64,000 bases of DNA from Rhodospira trueperi (GTDB lineage: Bacteria; Pseudomonadota; Alphaproteobacteria; Rhodospirillales; Rhodospirillaceae): positions 168,517-232,516 of the forward strand of contig NZ_FNAP01000007.1 of the NCBI RefSeq assembly GCF_900101965.1, read 5' to 3'. Position 1 is the stretch's first letter; each line of letters opens with the position of its first letter. The position numbers and the translations under genes are program-made. Shown here piece by piece: positions 17,295-26,279 of the stretch. The notes under the pieces are model-generated. The model ran no database searches and was not told the DNA's origin. It saw only the letters and a program-made list of their open reading frames with translations.

Positions 17295-18530
17295 TCACGC
17301 CGTCACCGACCGTCGTTCCGCGTCGGCGGAGGTGGGCAGGGCCAGGGCGACAGCGGCGGCGATGACCAGGAAGGCGGCCGAGACCCACAGGCAGGCCGTC
17401 AGCCCGGCGAGCTGATAGACCAGTCCGGACAGGATCGTGCCGCCCAACCGGCCGACCGCGTTGGCCATGTAGTAGAAGCCGACGTTCAGCGCGACCTTGT
17501 CGGCATCCGAATAGGCCACGATCAGATAGGAATGCAGCGCGCTGTTGATGGCGAACAGCGGCGCGAACACGGCCAGTCCGCCGATCAGCGCCCAGCGGTC
17601 GTCGATCCAGCCGCCCAGCAGGCCGGGCGTCAGCGCCGCCGCGATCAGCGCCGGCACGACCGCCAGCACAAACCCCCACAGCCGCGTGGCCTTCGCCGCC
17701 GTCGCGGCATCGGTGGTGCCCCGCAGCAGGCTGGGGACGGCCGCCTGCACGAGGCCGTAGCCGATGATCCAGGCCGCCATGAAGCCGGCGGTTCCGGCGA
17801 AACTCCAGCCCATGCGCTCGTACAGGAACAGCGGCACGCCGACCACGAACCAGACGTCCCGCGACGCGAACAACACGATGCGGGCCGCCGAGAGCAGGTT
17901 GATCTCGCGCGTCTTGCTGAACAGGTGGCGGCCCAGCTTGCTCTCCTGCGCGCGGCCAAGCGTGTCGCCGACCGTTACCAGCGAGGCCAGCAGCACCAGC
18001 GCCAGACACGCCGCCATCAGCCACAACCCACCCTGGAAGCCCAGGGTCTGCAACAGCACGCCGCCCAGCAGGAATCCCACGCCCTTGAGCGCGTTCTTGG
18101 AGCCGGTCAGCATCGCCACCCAACGGAACAGCGCGCCTTCGCCCGCCACCAGCTTCACGGCGGACTTGCTGCTCATCTTGGTCAGGTCCTTGGCGACGCC
18201 GGACAGCGCCTGCGCCACCATCACATAGCCCACCGACAGCGCCAGCGCCCAATGGGGCTGCACCAGCGACAGCATGAGGAGGGCGAACACCTGCACCCCC
18301 AGCCCCAGCAACAGCGTCAGCCGCAGGCCGTAGCGCGCGCCCAGCCAGCCACCGGCGAAGTTGGTGACGATGCCCATGACCTCGTACAGCAGGAACAGGC
18401 TGGCCACCTCCAACGGGCCATAGCCCAGGGTGTGGAAGTGCAGCAGCACCAGCACGCGTAGCGCGCCGTCCGTCAGGGTGAACGCCCAATAGGCCGCCGT
18501 GACGGCGGCATAGGTCCGTAGGTCGCTCAT
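17295..18530 (-). CDS. arsJ: ArsJ-type MFS transporter (1-arseno-3-phosphoglycerate exporter)
   Basis: A 411-residue 12-span MFS protein. The N-terminus (TYAAVTAAYWAFTLTDGALRVLVLLHFHTLG), the AQALSGVAKDLTKMSSKSAVKL segment and LFRWVAMLTGSKNALKGVGFLLGG are characteristic of ArsJ. In the known pathway a partner glyceraldehyde-3-phosphate dehydrogenase makes 1-arseno-3-phosphoglycerate from arsenate, and ArsJ exports it. Here the partner gene directly upstream is reduced to a 25-codon stub whose stop overlaps the arsJ ATG (ATGA), so the pathway must rely on another GAPDH or may be impaired. Confidence 0.9.
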   Translation of the reverse strand: MSDLRTYAAVTAAYWAFTLTDGALRVLVLLHFHTLGYGPLEVASLFLLYEVMGIVTNFAGGWLGARYGLRLTLLLGLGVQVFALLMLSLVQPHWALALSVGYVMVAQALSGVAKDLTKMSSKSAVKLVAGEGALFRWVAMLTGSKNALKGVGFLLGGVLLQTLGFQGGLWLMAACLALVLLASLVTVGDTLGRAQESKLGRHLFSKTREINLLSAARIVLFASRDVWFVVGVPLFLYERMGWSFAGTAGFMAAWIIGYGLVQAAVPSLLRGTTDAATAAKATRLWGFVLAVVPALIAAALTPGLLGGWIDDRWALIGGLAVFAPLFAINSALHSYLIVAYSDADKVALNVGFYYMANAVGRLGGTILSGLVYQLAGLTACLWVSAAFLVIAAAVALALPTSADAERRSVTA

Positions 18531-18604
18531 GGCCGCGCCCCCGCTACCGTGGCGGCCAGCCGGCCCATGCGGCCGAACCCATTGATGCCGATACGCGGAG
18601 GCAT
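18527..18604 (-). pseudogene. Stub of an arsenic-operon GAPDH gene (25 codons left)
   Basis: A mini-frame with a GAGGA ribosome-binding site and an ATG encodes a 25-residue peptide whose residues 4-17 are RIGINGFGRMGRLA, the NAD-binding Rossmann start of glyceraldehyde-3-phosphate dehydrogenase. After eight more codons it stops, with the TGA overlapping the arsJ start. In arsenic operons a full GAPDH gene normally occupies exactly this place before arsJ. Apparently nearly 1 kb was lost by an internal deletion that kept the start region and the coupling to arsJ. Confidence 0.85.
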
Positions 18605-18649
18605 ACGGATATCCTCGAGGTTGGAGAGGGGGCGGGACGGGGCGAGAGG

Positions 18650-19531
18650 TCAGGCCGGGGCTGTCGCCTCGACGGCTTCGGTCGCTTCGGGGTCGCGCGC
18701 CATGGCGCCGATGGCATCCACCCGCCGCTTCAGCGCCAGACGGTCCAGGGACGCCAGCGGCAGGCTCACGAACAGCGAAATCCGGTTGTAGAGCATCCGG
18801 AAGGTGTCGTTGAACACGGCCGCCGTGGCGGCGTCGGTGCCTGCGAAGGCCACCGGATCGGGCACGCCCCAATGCGCCGTCATCGGCTGGCCGGGCCACG
18901 CCGGGCAGGCCTCACCGGCCGCCTCGTCGCAGACGGTGAAGACGAAGTCCAACATGGGCGCGTCGGGCGCACCGAACGCCGCCCAGGTCTTGGGCCTCAG
19001 ACCCGCAATCGGGAGGTTGGCGCGACGCAGCACCGCCAGGGCCTGCGGGTGGACCGTATCGCGCGGGTGCGACCCGGCGGAATAGGCCTGGAAACGCCCT
19101 TGACCCTCGCGGGTCAGAATGGCCTCGGCCATCTGGCTGCGGGCGGAATTGCCGCTGCACAGGAAGAGGACGTTGAGGGGGCGATTGCGGTCGTTGGCAG
19201 CCATGGCGGGGTCCCTGAAGGTGGCGGTTGACTCGAAGTCCGGCACCAGCGCCGGACAGAACCCCGTCATAACGGCACGCCCCAGAGCCTCCAGAGTCGG
19301 CAGGCTGGCGACATAGTAAAGCGTGCGGCCCTCGCGCCGGCTTTCCACCAGACCGACGGATCGCATCTGGGTCAGGTGGAAGGACATGGTCGAGGCCGCC
19401 ACGCCGCACCGGCGGGCCAAGTCCCCGGCCGACACGCCCTTTGCGCCCGCCCGGACCAGCGCCTGAATGGCGCGGATACGGGGGGCGGCGGCCAGGACGG
19501 CCATCATCTCGGCGATCAGCGTCGGTTTCAT
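18650..19531 (-). CDS. ArsR-ArsC fusion: arsenic-responsive repressor joined to arsenate reductase
   Basis: A 293-residue two-domain protein. Residues 1-95 are an ArsR-type winged helix (GDLARRCGVAASTMSFHLTQMRSVGLV; Cys at 42 and 92 as possible As(III) ligands). Residues about 118-255 are a low-molecular-weight phosphatase-fold arsenate reductase with P-loop C125-SGNSA-R131, the resolving pair C201/C209 (TVCDEAAGEACP) and the DP loop at 225-226. This is the thioredoxin-coupled ArsC type. About 40 further residues follow. It is the first gene of the arsRC-(gapdh stub)-arsJ operon, with a palindromic operator immediately upstream. Confidence 0.92.
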   Translation of the reverse strand: MKPTLIAEMMAVLAAAPRIRAIQALVRAGAKGVSAGDLARRCGVAASTMSFHLTQMRSVGLVESRREGRTLYYVASLPTLEALGRAVMTGFCPALVPDFESTATFRDPAMAANDRNRPLNVLFLCSGNSARSQMAEAILTREGQGRFQAYSAGSHPRDTVHPQALAVLRRANLPIAGLRPKTWAAFGAPDAPMLDFVFTVCDEAAGEACPAWPGQPMTAHWGVPDPVAFAGTDAATAAVFNDTFRMLYNRISLFVSLPLASLDRLALKRRVDAIGAMARDPEATEAVEATAPA

Positions 19532-19533
19532 AT

Positions 19534-19549
19534 TTCTATCATTATCGAA
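19534..19549. promoter_or_regulatory. Probable ArsR operator
   Basis: TTCTATCATTATCGAA is a near-palindrome (arms TTCTAT / ATCGAA) in an AT-rich patch three bases before the start of the ArsR-ArsC gene. ArsR-family repressors bind such AT-rich dyads over the promoter; the position fits autorepression. Confidence 0.5.
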
Positions 19550-19806
19550 TTAAGAAGCCCCGTCAAGGATCGTTTTATGAAACTCGAAATGTGCGTCGGC
19601 GGCCACGCTGTCCTTCCTCCTGCGGTCCTTACGCCGACGCCGCCGCTTTCTCAGCCGTTCGCGCGCGCCGACGACGACAGCGACACTGTCCCATCAGAGC
19701 CGTATCGATTTGTTGGCCGATGCGAATCTTGAGTTTTTGACAGGAGTGCTCAAAGGTTGATAAGAAGGGAGAAAGAATTACGACACTGGTTCCGGGTCTT
19801 CGATCA

Positions 19807-21027
19807 ATGACGAGTTTAGATAGGGCAGGAACAGAGCTTGTTAATCTTAATGGTGTAATCGCGGGCGCCGTTGATGAAGAATCTACGCCACTCGGAAAGC
19901 GGTTTTTTGGTGCCTGCTCTCGCTCGAAATACAATAGAAAGCTAATATTTATTGTAGAGCCATGGATAGAGCATAAGAAAAGACTCGTCGCGCCTCTAAG
20001 TCCCCGATACGACATCGAAACCTTCCCGGACGAGACCGCCCTTTTTGCGAGGTCGTCAGGGCGACTTCCATCCTTGATTATGATTGACGAATCGACCCCG
20101 CCTGACGGTGGTGAGGCGGCCATTCGACAACTGAGATTGACCCCAACGTTCAAGTCGACACCGATCATTGGAATGACGCGAAGTAAAATGTCGTCCTTTG
20201 CGTCAACGTTACACGAAGCTGGCCTCGATTGCCTTGTCACGTCGGCACCTCCACAATCTCTGGTCGAGATCGTGGCGCGCTGCATTTCTCGTGCGGTCGA
20301 GGATGAGTGGCTCGCCTTGGAGGAAAACCAACGTCTGGCGCTGAGGAAGACCATCGTCGTTTTCAAGGAGCTGCCTGAAAAAATATTGAATGGAGAATCA
20401 ATCAAATACGAGGCAATCAGAGAAAGCTGTCATTATTTGGTCGAAGCAGTAAGAGGCAATGAAATTGATCAGATTCTCAAGAACGTAAAGAATCACGACA
20501 ATTATTCGTACGTCCACTCGCTGCGCGTTGCTGTTCTTCTTGCGCATTTTGGAAACGAGATCGGATTGGGGCAGGACGAGTTGTTGATCCTGAGTGTTGG
20601 GGGGCTGTTGCATGACATTGGCAAGGTTGCCATCCCCCCCGACATTCTCAACAAGCCGGGACAGTTGTCCGACCAGGAATGGGCCGTGATGCGCTCCCAT
20701 GTCGACCGGAGCCTGGAGTTGATTCAGTGCGTTGAGAACCGTCCGCGCGGTGTGATGACCATTGCGGCGCAGCACCATGAAAAGCTTGATGGAACAGGCT
20801 ATCCGAACGGATTGAAAGGCTCCGACCTGAACGAACTGGCCCGGATGGCGGCGATCGTCGACGTCTTCGGCGCGTTAACGGATCTCAGGGTCTATAAACC
20901 TCCGTTCATGCCTGCCGAGGCGTTGGACTATATGCGGAATATGGGGCCAGACCACCTCGACCAGAGGCTTGTAAAGATGTTCAGAAGCATGCTCCTCGAT
21001 ACGGCATCCTTGCTGCGGGCAATTTAG
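19807..21027 (+). CDS. HD-GYP domain protein with degenerate receiver-like N-terminus
   Basis: A 406-residue protein. Residues about 45-160 look like a receiver domain: the strand SLIMID places D94 as possible phospho-acceptor, but the usual acidic pair is replaced by VEPW (E51). Residues about 230-400 form an HD-GYP domain with H237, HD at 269-270 (HDIGK), H299, HH at 323-324 and GTGYP at 329-333, and a VDVFGALTD segment. It should hydrolyse cyclic di-GMP. Base composition is visibly more AT-rich than its neighbours. The ATG used has no close ribosome-binding site; a GGGAG sits 30-40 bases upstream, next to an in-frame ATT. Confidence 0.85.
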   Translation: MTSLDRAGTELVNLNGVIAGAVDEESTPLGKRFFGACSRSKYNRKLIFIVEPWIEHKKRLVAPLSPRYDIETFPDETALFARSSGRLPSLIMIDESTPPDGGEAAIRQLRLTPTFKSTPIIGMTRSKMSSFASTLHEAGLDCLVTSAPPQSLVEIVARCISRAVEDEWLALEENQRLALRKTIVVFKELPEKILNGESIKYEAIRESCHYLVEAVRGNEIDQILKNVKNHDNYSYVHSLRVAVLLAHFGNEIGLGQDELLILSVGGLLHDIGKVAIPPDILNKPGQLSDQEWAVMRSHVDRSLELIQCVENRPRGVMTIAAQHHEKLDGTGYPNGLKGSDLNELARMAAIVDVFGALTDLRVYKPPFMPAEALDYMRNMGPDHLDQRLVKMFRSMLLDTASLLRAI

Positions 21028-21159
21028 AGGGCGTAGCATTTCATTAATGCCGTCTGAGATTGAACGGTCTGATCCTTCAGTGTATCACCATCGCGTTCCG
21101 CTCTGACCTTGACAATGGCAGTCCCCGACAGACGGAGAAGGGGCGGGTGCCGAGGCCGG

Positions 21160-24100
21160 TCACGCCCCCTGGTCTTCCGCCATCCCGAATCGGGCTGGCG
21201 GTCGCGCTGCTGCGTTCTCCGCTGTCCGCGCCTCCTTGCGCTCGCGCCGGCGCCGCCCCCAGGCGTGGGCGCGGGCCTGAAGCATCAGCGCGCTGGGCGT
21301 GACCACCAGGGTCAGCACGGTGGCGAACAGCAGACCCACCACCACCGCCGTGGCCAACTGCGTCCACCATTGCATCGACGGCGCGCCGACACTGACCGCG
21401 CGGTTGATGAAGTCGATGTTGACCATGAACATCATCGGCAACAGGCCGAGCATGGTGGTGAACGAGGTCAGCATGACCGGCCGCAGACGCTGTACGCCGG
21501 TGTGCAAGATGGCCTCGCGCGGATCGGGAAACTCCTTCTTCAGGCGGTCGTGGGTATCCAGCAGCACGATGTTGTTGTTGACCACGATCCCGGCCAGCGC
21601 GATGACGCCAATACCGGTCATGATGACGCCGAACGCCTGATCGGTGATCAGGAGCCCGAGCATGACGCCGACGGTGGACATGACCACGGCCGACAGGATC
21701 AGAAAGGCCGAATAGAAGCTGTTGAACTGCGTCACCAGGATCAGCGCCATCATGAACAAAGCCACCATGAAGGCCTGCGACAGGAAAGCCTGACTTTCCT
21801 TCTGCTCCTCGTCCTCGCCCTTGAACTCGATATCCAGGCCGGGCGGAAAAAGGTCGCGGTTCTCGGCCATCCAGGCGCGCACTTCCTGCATCTTGTCGTC
21901 GGGCAGTAGGCCGCGCTCGACATCCGCCTTGACGGTCATGACCCGACGGCCGTCCACACGCTCGATCTGGCTGATCTTGGGACTGGCGGTGCGGGTGACG
22001 AAGGCCGACAGTGGCACCAGTCCCTGGGGCGTGTTCAGGCGCAGGCTGTCGAGTTGCGCCATGGAGCGGTACTGCTCCGGATAGCGGACCACGATGTCCA
22101 CCTCGTCCTTGGCCGTGTCGGGCCGGTACGAGGACACCTTCAGGCCGCTGGTGACCAACTGCACCAGACTGCCCACGCTGGCCACGTCGCCACCCATCTT
22201 GGCGGCCTGTCCCATGTTCACGTCCAGGTCCCACTGGATGCCGGGCACGGGGCGGCTGTCCTCGACGTCGATGAAGCCGCCGATCTCCTCCAGGCCGGTC
22301 AACACGGTCTCCACCGCGTCGGGCAGCACCGACGCATCGCGCGCCGTCATCTGGATCTGGATCGGCTTGCCGACGGGCGGCCCCTCGTCGGGGACATTGG
22401 GCTCCACACGCAGCCCGGCGAGGTCGCTGGTGCGCGCTCGGATCAGGTTCAGCACTTGGGCGGACGGCCGACGGACCTCCCAGTCCTTGTAGGTCAGGCC
22501 GATGATGCCGATCACATCCTCGGCGGCATCCTGGGGCGCGCGGTTGAAGGTGCGGGCGTAGACCGCCTTGAAGTCCGGGAGGGCGAGCACGCGCTCCTCC
22601 ACCTGCCGAACCAAATCGTCCTTTTCGTGGATCGACAGGTTGCCGCGCGCGTGAACCAGAATCTGCGCCTGCTGCGGTTCGACATCGGGGAAGAACTCCA
22701 CGCCCCGGCCATACATGGCATAGGCAACCCAACTGCTCACCAGTCCCAATACTGCGAGACAGACGATCAGACCGGGTCGGCGCAGCGCCGCCCCCAGCGA
22801 GCGGGCATAAAGGCCGGTGAACCCTGGTAGCATGGTCACGTCGCCGTGCTCGCTGGCCGACAGGGCCCGCATGGTCCGGGGGTCGGCGACGCCCGCCTTG
22901 CCGATGTGCGAGCCCAGGGTGGGCACGAAGATCAGAGCCATCAACAGCGAGGCCGACAGCGTCGCCACCAGCGTGATGGGCAGGAACTTCATGAACTCGC
23001 CGACCACGCCGGTCCAGAACAGCAACGGCAGGAAGGCGGCCAGCGTGGTTGCCGTCGAGGCGATCACCGGCCACGCCATACGCTTGGCGGCGAGCCCATA
23101 GGCCTCGCGCCGGGGGAGGCCCTCGGTCATCTTGCGGTCGGCGTACTCGGTGACCACGATGGCGCCGTCCACCAGCATGCCCACGGCCAGGATCAGCGCG
23201 AACAGCACCACCATGTTGACCGTCAGGCCCATGGCCCCCAGCAGCAGGATGGCCATCAGGAAGGAGCCCGGAATGGCGATGCCCACCAGCAGGCCGGAGC
23301 GCAGCCCGAGCGCGGCCACCACCACCACCATGACCAGCAGAACGGCGGCGATGACGTTGTTCTGCAGGTCGAACAGCATGGTCTTGATGTCGTCCGACTG
23401 GTCCTGGATGAAGGTGACCTCCAGGCCCTCCGGCCAGAACTGGCGCTCGTGGGCGACCACGGCGCGGACAGCCTCGATGGTGTCGATGATGTTCTCGCCG
23501 ACCCGTTTCTTGACCTCCAGGGTCACCGCCCGCTGGCCGTTGACCCGGGCGAAGCCCTCTGGGTCCTTGTAGGTGGCGCGCACGCTGGCGAAGTCGCGCA
23601 GGCGCACCACGGCATCCTCGGTGTACTTCACCGGCTGATCGAGAATGTCGGTGACGTCCTCGTACAGTCCCGGAACCTTGATGGCGAACCGGCCCTGACC
23701 GGTGTCCAGGGTCCCGGCGGCGACCAGACGGTTGAAGCGGGCGATGACCTCCGCGACGTCGGCGTTGGCCAGCCCGTAGCTCTGCAGCCGCACCGGATCG
23801 ACGACGATTTCCGCCTGCTGCTCGCGGTCGCCGCCGATGTCCACCTCTAGAACGGCGGGGATCTTCTCGATCTCGTCGGCCAGATCGTCGGCGACGCGCA
23901 ACAGGGCACGTTCCGGGATATCGCCGGCCAGGGTGATGACGACGATGGGGAACAGGCTGATGTTGACCTCGTTGACGGTCGGTTCGTCGGTCTCGTCGGG
24001 CAGGTTGGCCTTGGCGATGTCCACCTGTTCCTGGACGTCGCGCTTGGCCTGCTCGCTGTCGAACCCGGCCTCGAACTCCAACAGGACGTTGGCCCCGCCC

Positions 24101-24360
24101 TCGTAGGCGGTGGAGCGCATCTCCTTGACGCCCTCGATCCCCTTCAACTCCTGCTCCATGGGTCGGATCAGCAGGCGCTCCGCGTCCTCGGGCGAGATGC
24201 CCCGGTGCGACATCGACACGTAGATGATGGGAATCGGAATATCGGGCGAACTTTCCTTGGGGATCTCAAGGAAGGTCACCGTGCCGGCGATCAGCACCAG
24301 CAGTAGGGTGGCCAGAACCGTCCGCGACCGGCCCAGGGCGAAGTCGATCACCGCGTTCAT
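21160..24360 (-). CDS. RND-family efflux permease
   Basis: A 1066-residue inner-membrane RND transporter. TM1 lies at about residues 12-30, then the first large periplasmic loop, the TM2-TM6 block (LLVMVVVVAALGLRSGLLVGIAIPGSFLMAILLLG, then AVGMLVDGAIVVTEYADR with the TM4 acidic proton-relay site), TM7 near 540, the second loop and TM8-TM12. The sequence is closest in style to the AcrB-like HAE1/'efflux RND permease' group found with simple MFP partners. Its ATG overlaps the stop of the MFP gene by four bases. With the PadR gene upstream it forms a PadR-MFP-RND set; no outer-membrane channel gene is adjacent. Confidence 0.9.
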   Translation of the reverse strand: MNAVIDFALGRSRTVLATLLLVLIAGTVTFLEIPKESSPDIPIPIIYVSMSHRGISPEDAERLLIRPMEQELKGIEGVKEMRSTAYEGGANVLLEFEAGFDSEQAKRDVQEQVDIAKANLPDETDEPTVNEVNISLFPIVVITLAGDIPERALLRVADDLADEIEKIPAVLEVDIGGDREQQAEIVVDPVRLQSYGLANADVAEVIARFNRLVAAGTLDTGQGRFAIKVPGLYEDVTDILDQPVKYTEDAVVRLRDFASVRATYKDPEGFARVNGQRAVTLEVKKRVGENIIDTIEAVRAVVAHERQFWPEGLEVTFIQDQSDDIKTMLFDLQNNVIAAVLLVMVVVVAALGLRSGLLVGIAIPGSFLMAILLLGAMGLTVNMVVLFALILAVGMLVDGAIVVTEYADRKMTEGLPRREAYGLAAKRMAWPVIASTATTLAAFLPLLFWTGVVGEFMKFLPITLVATLSASLLMALIFVPTLGSHIGKAGVADPRTMRALSASEHGDVTMLPGFTGLYARSLGAALRRPGLIVCLAVLGLVSSWVAYAMYGRGVEFFPDVEPQQAQILVHARGNLSIHEKDDLVRQVEERVLALPDFKAVYARTFNRAPQDAAEDVIGIIGLTYKDWEVRRPSAQVLNLIRARTSDLAGLRVEPNVPDEGPPVGKPIQIQMTARDASVLPDAVETVLTGLEEIGGFIDVEDSRPVPGIQWDLDVNMGQAAKMGGDVASVGSLVQLVTSGLKVSSYRPDTAKDEVDIVVRYPEQYRSMAQLDSLRLNTPQGLVPLSAFVTRTASPKISQIERVDGRRVMTVKADVERGLLPDDKMQEVRAWMAENRDLFPPGLDIEFKGEDEEQKESQAFLSQAFMVALFMMALILVTQFNSFYSAFLILSAVVMSTVGVMLGLLITDQAFGVIMTGIGVIALAGIVVNNNIVLLDTHDRLKKEFPDPREAILHTGVQRLRPVMLTSFTTMLGLLPMMFMVNIDFINRAVSVGAPSMQWWTQLATAVVVGLLFATVLTLVVTPSALMLQARAHAWGRRRRERKEARTAENAAARPPARFGMAEDQGA

Positions 24361-25559
24361 TGTTCGGCCCCTTCCCGCGGGGCCAGAACCGACCGGATCG
24401 TCGCCGCCGGGGCACGGCCGGCCTCCAGCGCCGCTCGATCGGCGGCGGCCAGCGCCTGGGTGTTGGCCTTGATGGTCTCGGTGTCCACCGGCTCCACCCG
24501 CTGTCCGGCGCGCACGAATTCCTGCCCGACGATGATCAGCGTGGCCGGATCTGGCAGACCCTCCACCCAAAGGCCGTCGGCGCTGGCGCCGTCGCGACCG
24601 ACCACCACGGGGTGGAAGACCACGCGGTTGTCCTCGTCGACCAGCTTGACGCCCATGCGGCCCTCGTCATCCAGGGCCAGCAGAGCCGGTGAGATGTGAT
24701 GAGCGCGCGTGCTTTCGAGCGGAAGACGCACCTCGGCCGTCATGCCCTCCGGCACGGCCCCGCTCGGGTTGGAGAACGACACCTTGACGGCGAAGGTGCG
24801 GGTGACCCCATCGGCCACCGGCGCGATATAGGAGACGGTGCCGCTGATCTCACGGCCGGTGACAAGGGTGGCGGATCCGGGTTGACCCAGGGTCAGGCGG
24901 CCGATGTCGGACTCGGTCACGTTGGCGACCACCTCCAGGGGATCAAGATCGACGATGCGGGCGACGGGGTCGCTGATCGACAGGTAGTCCCCTTCCTCCG
25001 CCAGACGATCCGCCAGAATGCCGGAGAATGGCGCGGTTACCGTGGTGCGGTCGATGTCCAGTTGGATGGCGGCGAGATTGGCGCGGGCGTCCTCCAGCGC
25101 GGCCTTGGATTCCAGCACCCGCTGACGCGAGACGTAGTCGCTGGAGGCCAGACCCTGGTCGGCGCTGTAACGGTCTTCCCAGCGGGCGACGGCGGCTTCG
25201 GCGCGGCTCAGCCGCTGCGCGCGATCATCCGTGGCGAGGCGGACCAGAAGCGTTCCGGCCTCGACAGTGGCGCCCTCCTCGGCGCCGGTCTCGACCACAC
25301 GCCCCCCGGTCTCGGCCTTGACCTCCACGATGCGGGAGGCCTGGGTCTCCCCCAGGACGATCAGGCTGTTCACACGGGTTTCCGCCGTCATACGCCGGAC
25401 CCGGACCTGCGGCACCGACGCCTCGTGCTCGACGGCCATCGGCGGGCGCAGCGCGGCCTCGACCACGCTCGGATCCTCTTCGGTGCTGAACACGCCGGAC
25501 GCGACCCAGCCGATGGTGACCAGGGTGATGAACGCGGCGATGAGGTACGATGACTTCAT
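24357..25559 (-). CDS. RND efflux periplasmic adaptor (MFP/HlyD family)
   Basis: A 400-residue protein with an N-terminal hydrophobic anchor (about 5-24), a biotinyl-lipoyl-like half motif (VKAETGGRVVETGAEEGATVEAGTLL), an alpha-helical hairpin (about 120-165) and the second lipoyl half (TTVTAPFSGILADRLAEEGDYL), then the beta-barrel part with PEGMTAEVRLPL. It links the RND pump to an outer-membrane channel. It lies between the PadR regulator gene (upstream) and the pump (ATGA overlap). Confidence 0.9.
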   Translation of the reverse strand: MKSSYLIAAFITLVTIGWVASGVFSTEEDPSVVEAALRPPMAVEHEASVPQVRVRRMTAETRVNSLIVLGETQASRIVEVKAETGGRVVETGAEEGATVEAGTLLVRLATDDRAQRLSRAEAAVARWEDRYSADQGLASSDYVSRQRVLESKAALEDARANLAAIQLDIDRTTVTAPFSGILADRLAEEGDYLSISDPVARIVDLDPLEVVANVTESDIGRLTLGQPGSATLVTGREISGTVSYIAPVADGVTRTFAVKVSFSNPSGAVPEGMTAEVRLPLESTRAHHISPALLALDDEGRMGVKLVDEDNRVVFHPVVVGRDGASADGLWVEGLPDPATLIIVGQEFVRAGQRVEPVDTETIKANTQALAAADRAALEAGRAPAATIRSVLAPREGAEQ

Positions 25560-25628
25560 GGTTCTGCTTCATCCGTGGGACCCGATGGGGTCGCTGCCGT
25601 TCTGAGACGATGGAGCGGCGCCGTTGGA

Positions 25629-26195
25629 TCAGCCGTGGGTACCATCCCTCAGGGGGACACGGGCCGTCCGGTACGCCTGGATGTCGTGTTCGAGTGCCGC
25701 CCTGTTCTCTTCGATCCAACGTCCCCAGGCTCGGCACACGTCCGCGCCCATGCGGATCAGGAAGCGATCTCCTGGCGTGGTGACACCGTCGATGCGAGCC
25801 AGTTCGTCGGCCAGGTCGTAGTGTCCCCGGATATAGTCATCGAGCAGGCGAGAGAGTTCCCCCGGCGCCATCCGATGCGCAAAGGAGAGGGCGAACATGA
25901 AGCCCGATCGCAGGCGGTCGAACTCCAACGGTTGCAGCAAAGCGGCGCGCAAGGCGGAGCGGCCAGCCTCGGTGATGGTGTACACCTTCTTGTCGGGGCG
26001 GCCGTCCTGGCTGTGAGGCCTGCATGTCACCAGCCCCTCGGCCAGCAACGCGTTGAGCGCCGGATAGATAGAGCCGTAGCTGAGGCTCTGGTAGTGCTGG
26101 AATGGGCCATTCTCGAACGCTTTGCGGATGTCGTAGCCGGTGTTGAAGCCAGCGTCCAGCGCGCCCAGACAGAGTGTTTTGGAATCAAGAGGCAT
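25629..26195 (-). CDS. PadR family transcriptional regulator
   Basis: A 188-residue protein with an N-terminal PadR winged helix (LGALDAGFNTGYDIRKAF, SLSYGSIYPALNALLAEGLVTCR, DKKVYTITEAGRSAL) and a C-terminal helical dimerisation part (about 100-180). The start MPLDSKT was chosen because PadR proteins begin about eight residues before the first helix; the frame is open further upstream over the operator. It precedes the MFP-RND genes on the same strand (69 bp gap) and probably represses them in response to a phenolic or drug-like ligand. Confidence 0.88.
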   Translation of the reverse strand: MPLDSKTLCLGALDAGFNTGYDIRKAFENGPFQHYQSLSYGSIYPALNALLAEGLVTCRPHSQDGRPDKKVYTITEAGRSALRAALLQPLEFDRLRSGFMFALSFAHRMAPGELSRLLDDYIRGHYDLADELARIDGVTTPGDRFLIRMGADVCRAWGRWIEENRAALEHDIQAYRTARVPLRDGTHG

Positions 26196-26259
26196 GGGAG
26201 ACGATCCGAACCAAGGCGGAGAGAAAGGGCGGAACCCCGAGTGTCCGCATATGTATGCT

Positions 26260-26279
26260 GGTTCGATATATATCAAACC
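26260..26279. promoter_or_regulatory. Palindromic operator upstream of padR
   Basis: GGTTCGATATATATCAAACC is a 20-bp dyad with one mismatched pair, lying 65 bp before the PadR start in an otherwise unusual AT-rich patch. It is the likely binding site of PadR and would control padR-MFP-RND. Confidence 0.6.

Noticed and set aside
21109..25553. Several long plus-strand open frames over the RND and MFP genes
   Set aside because: They are His/Gln/Arg-rich shadows created by high GC in the third codon position of the true minus-strand genes.
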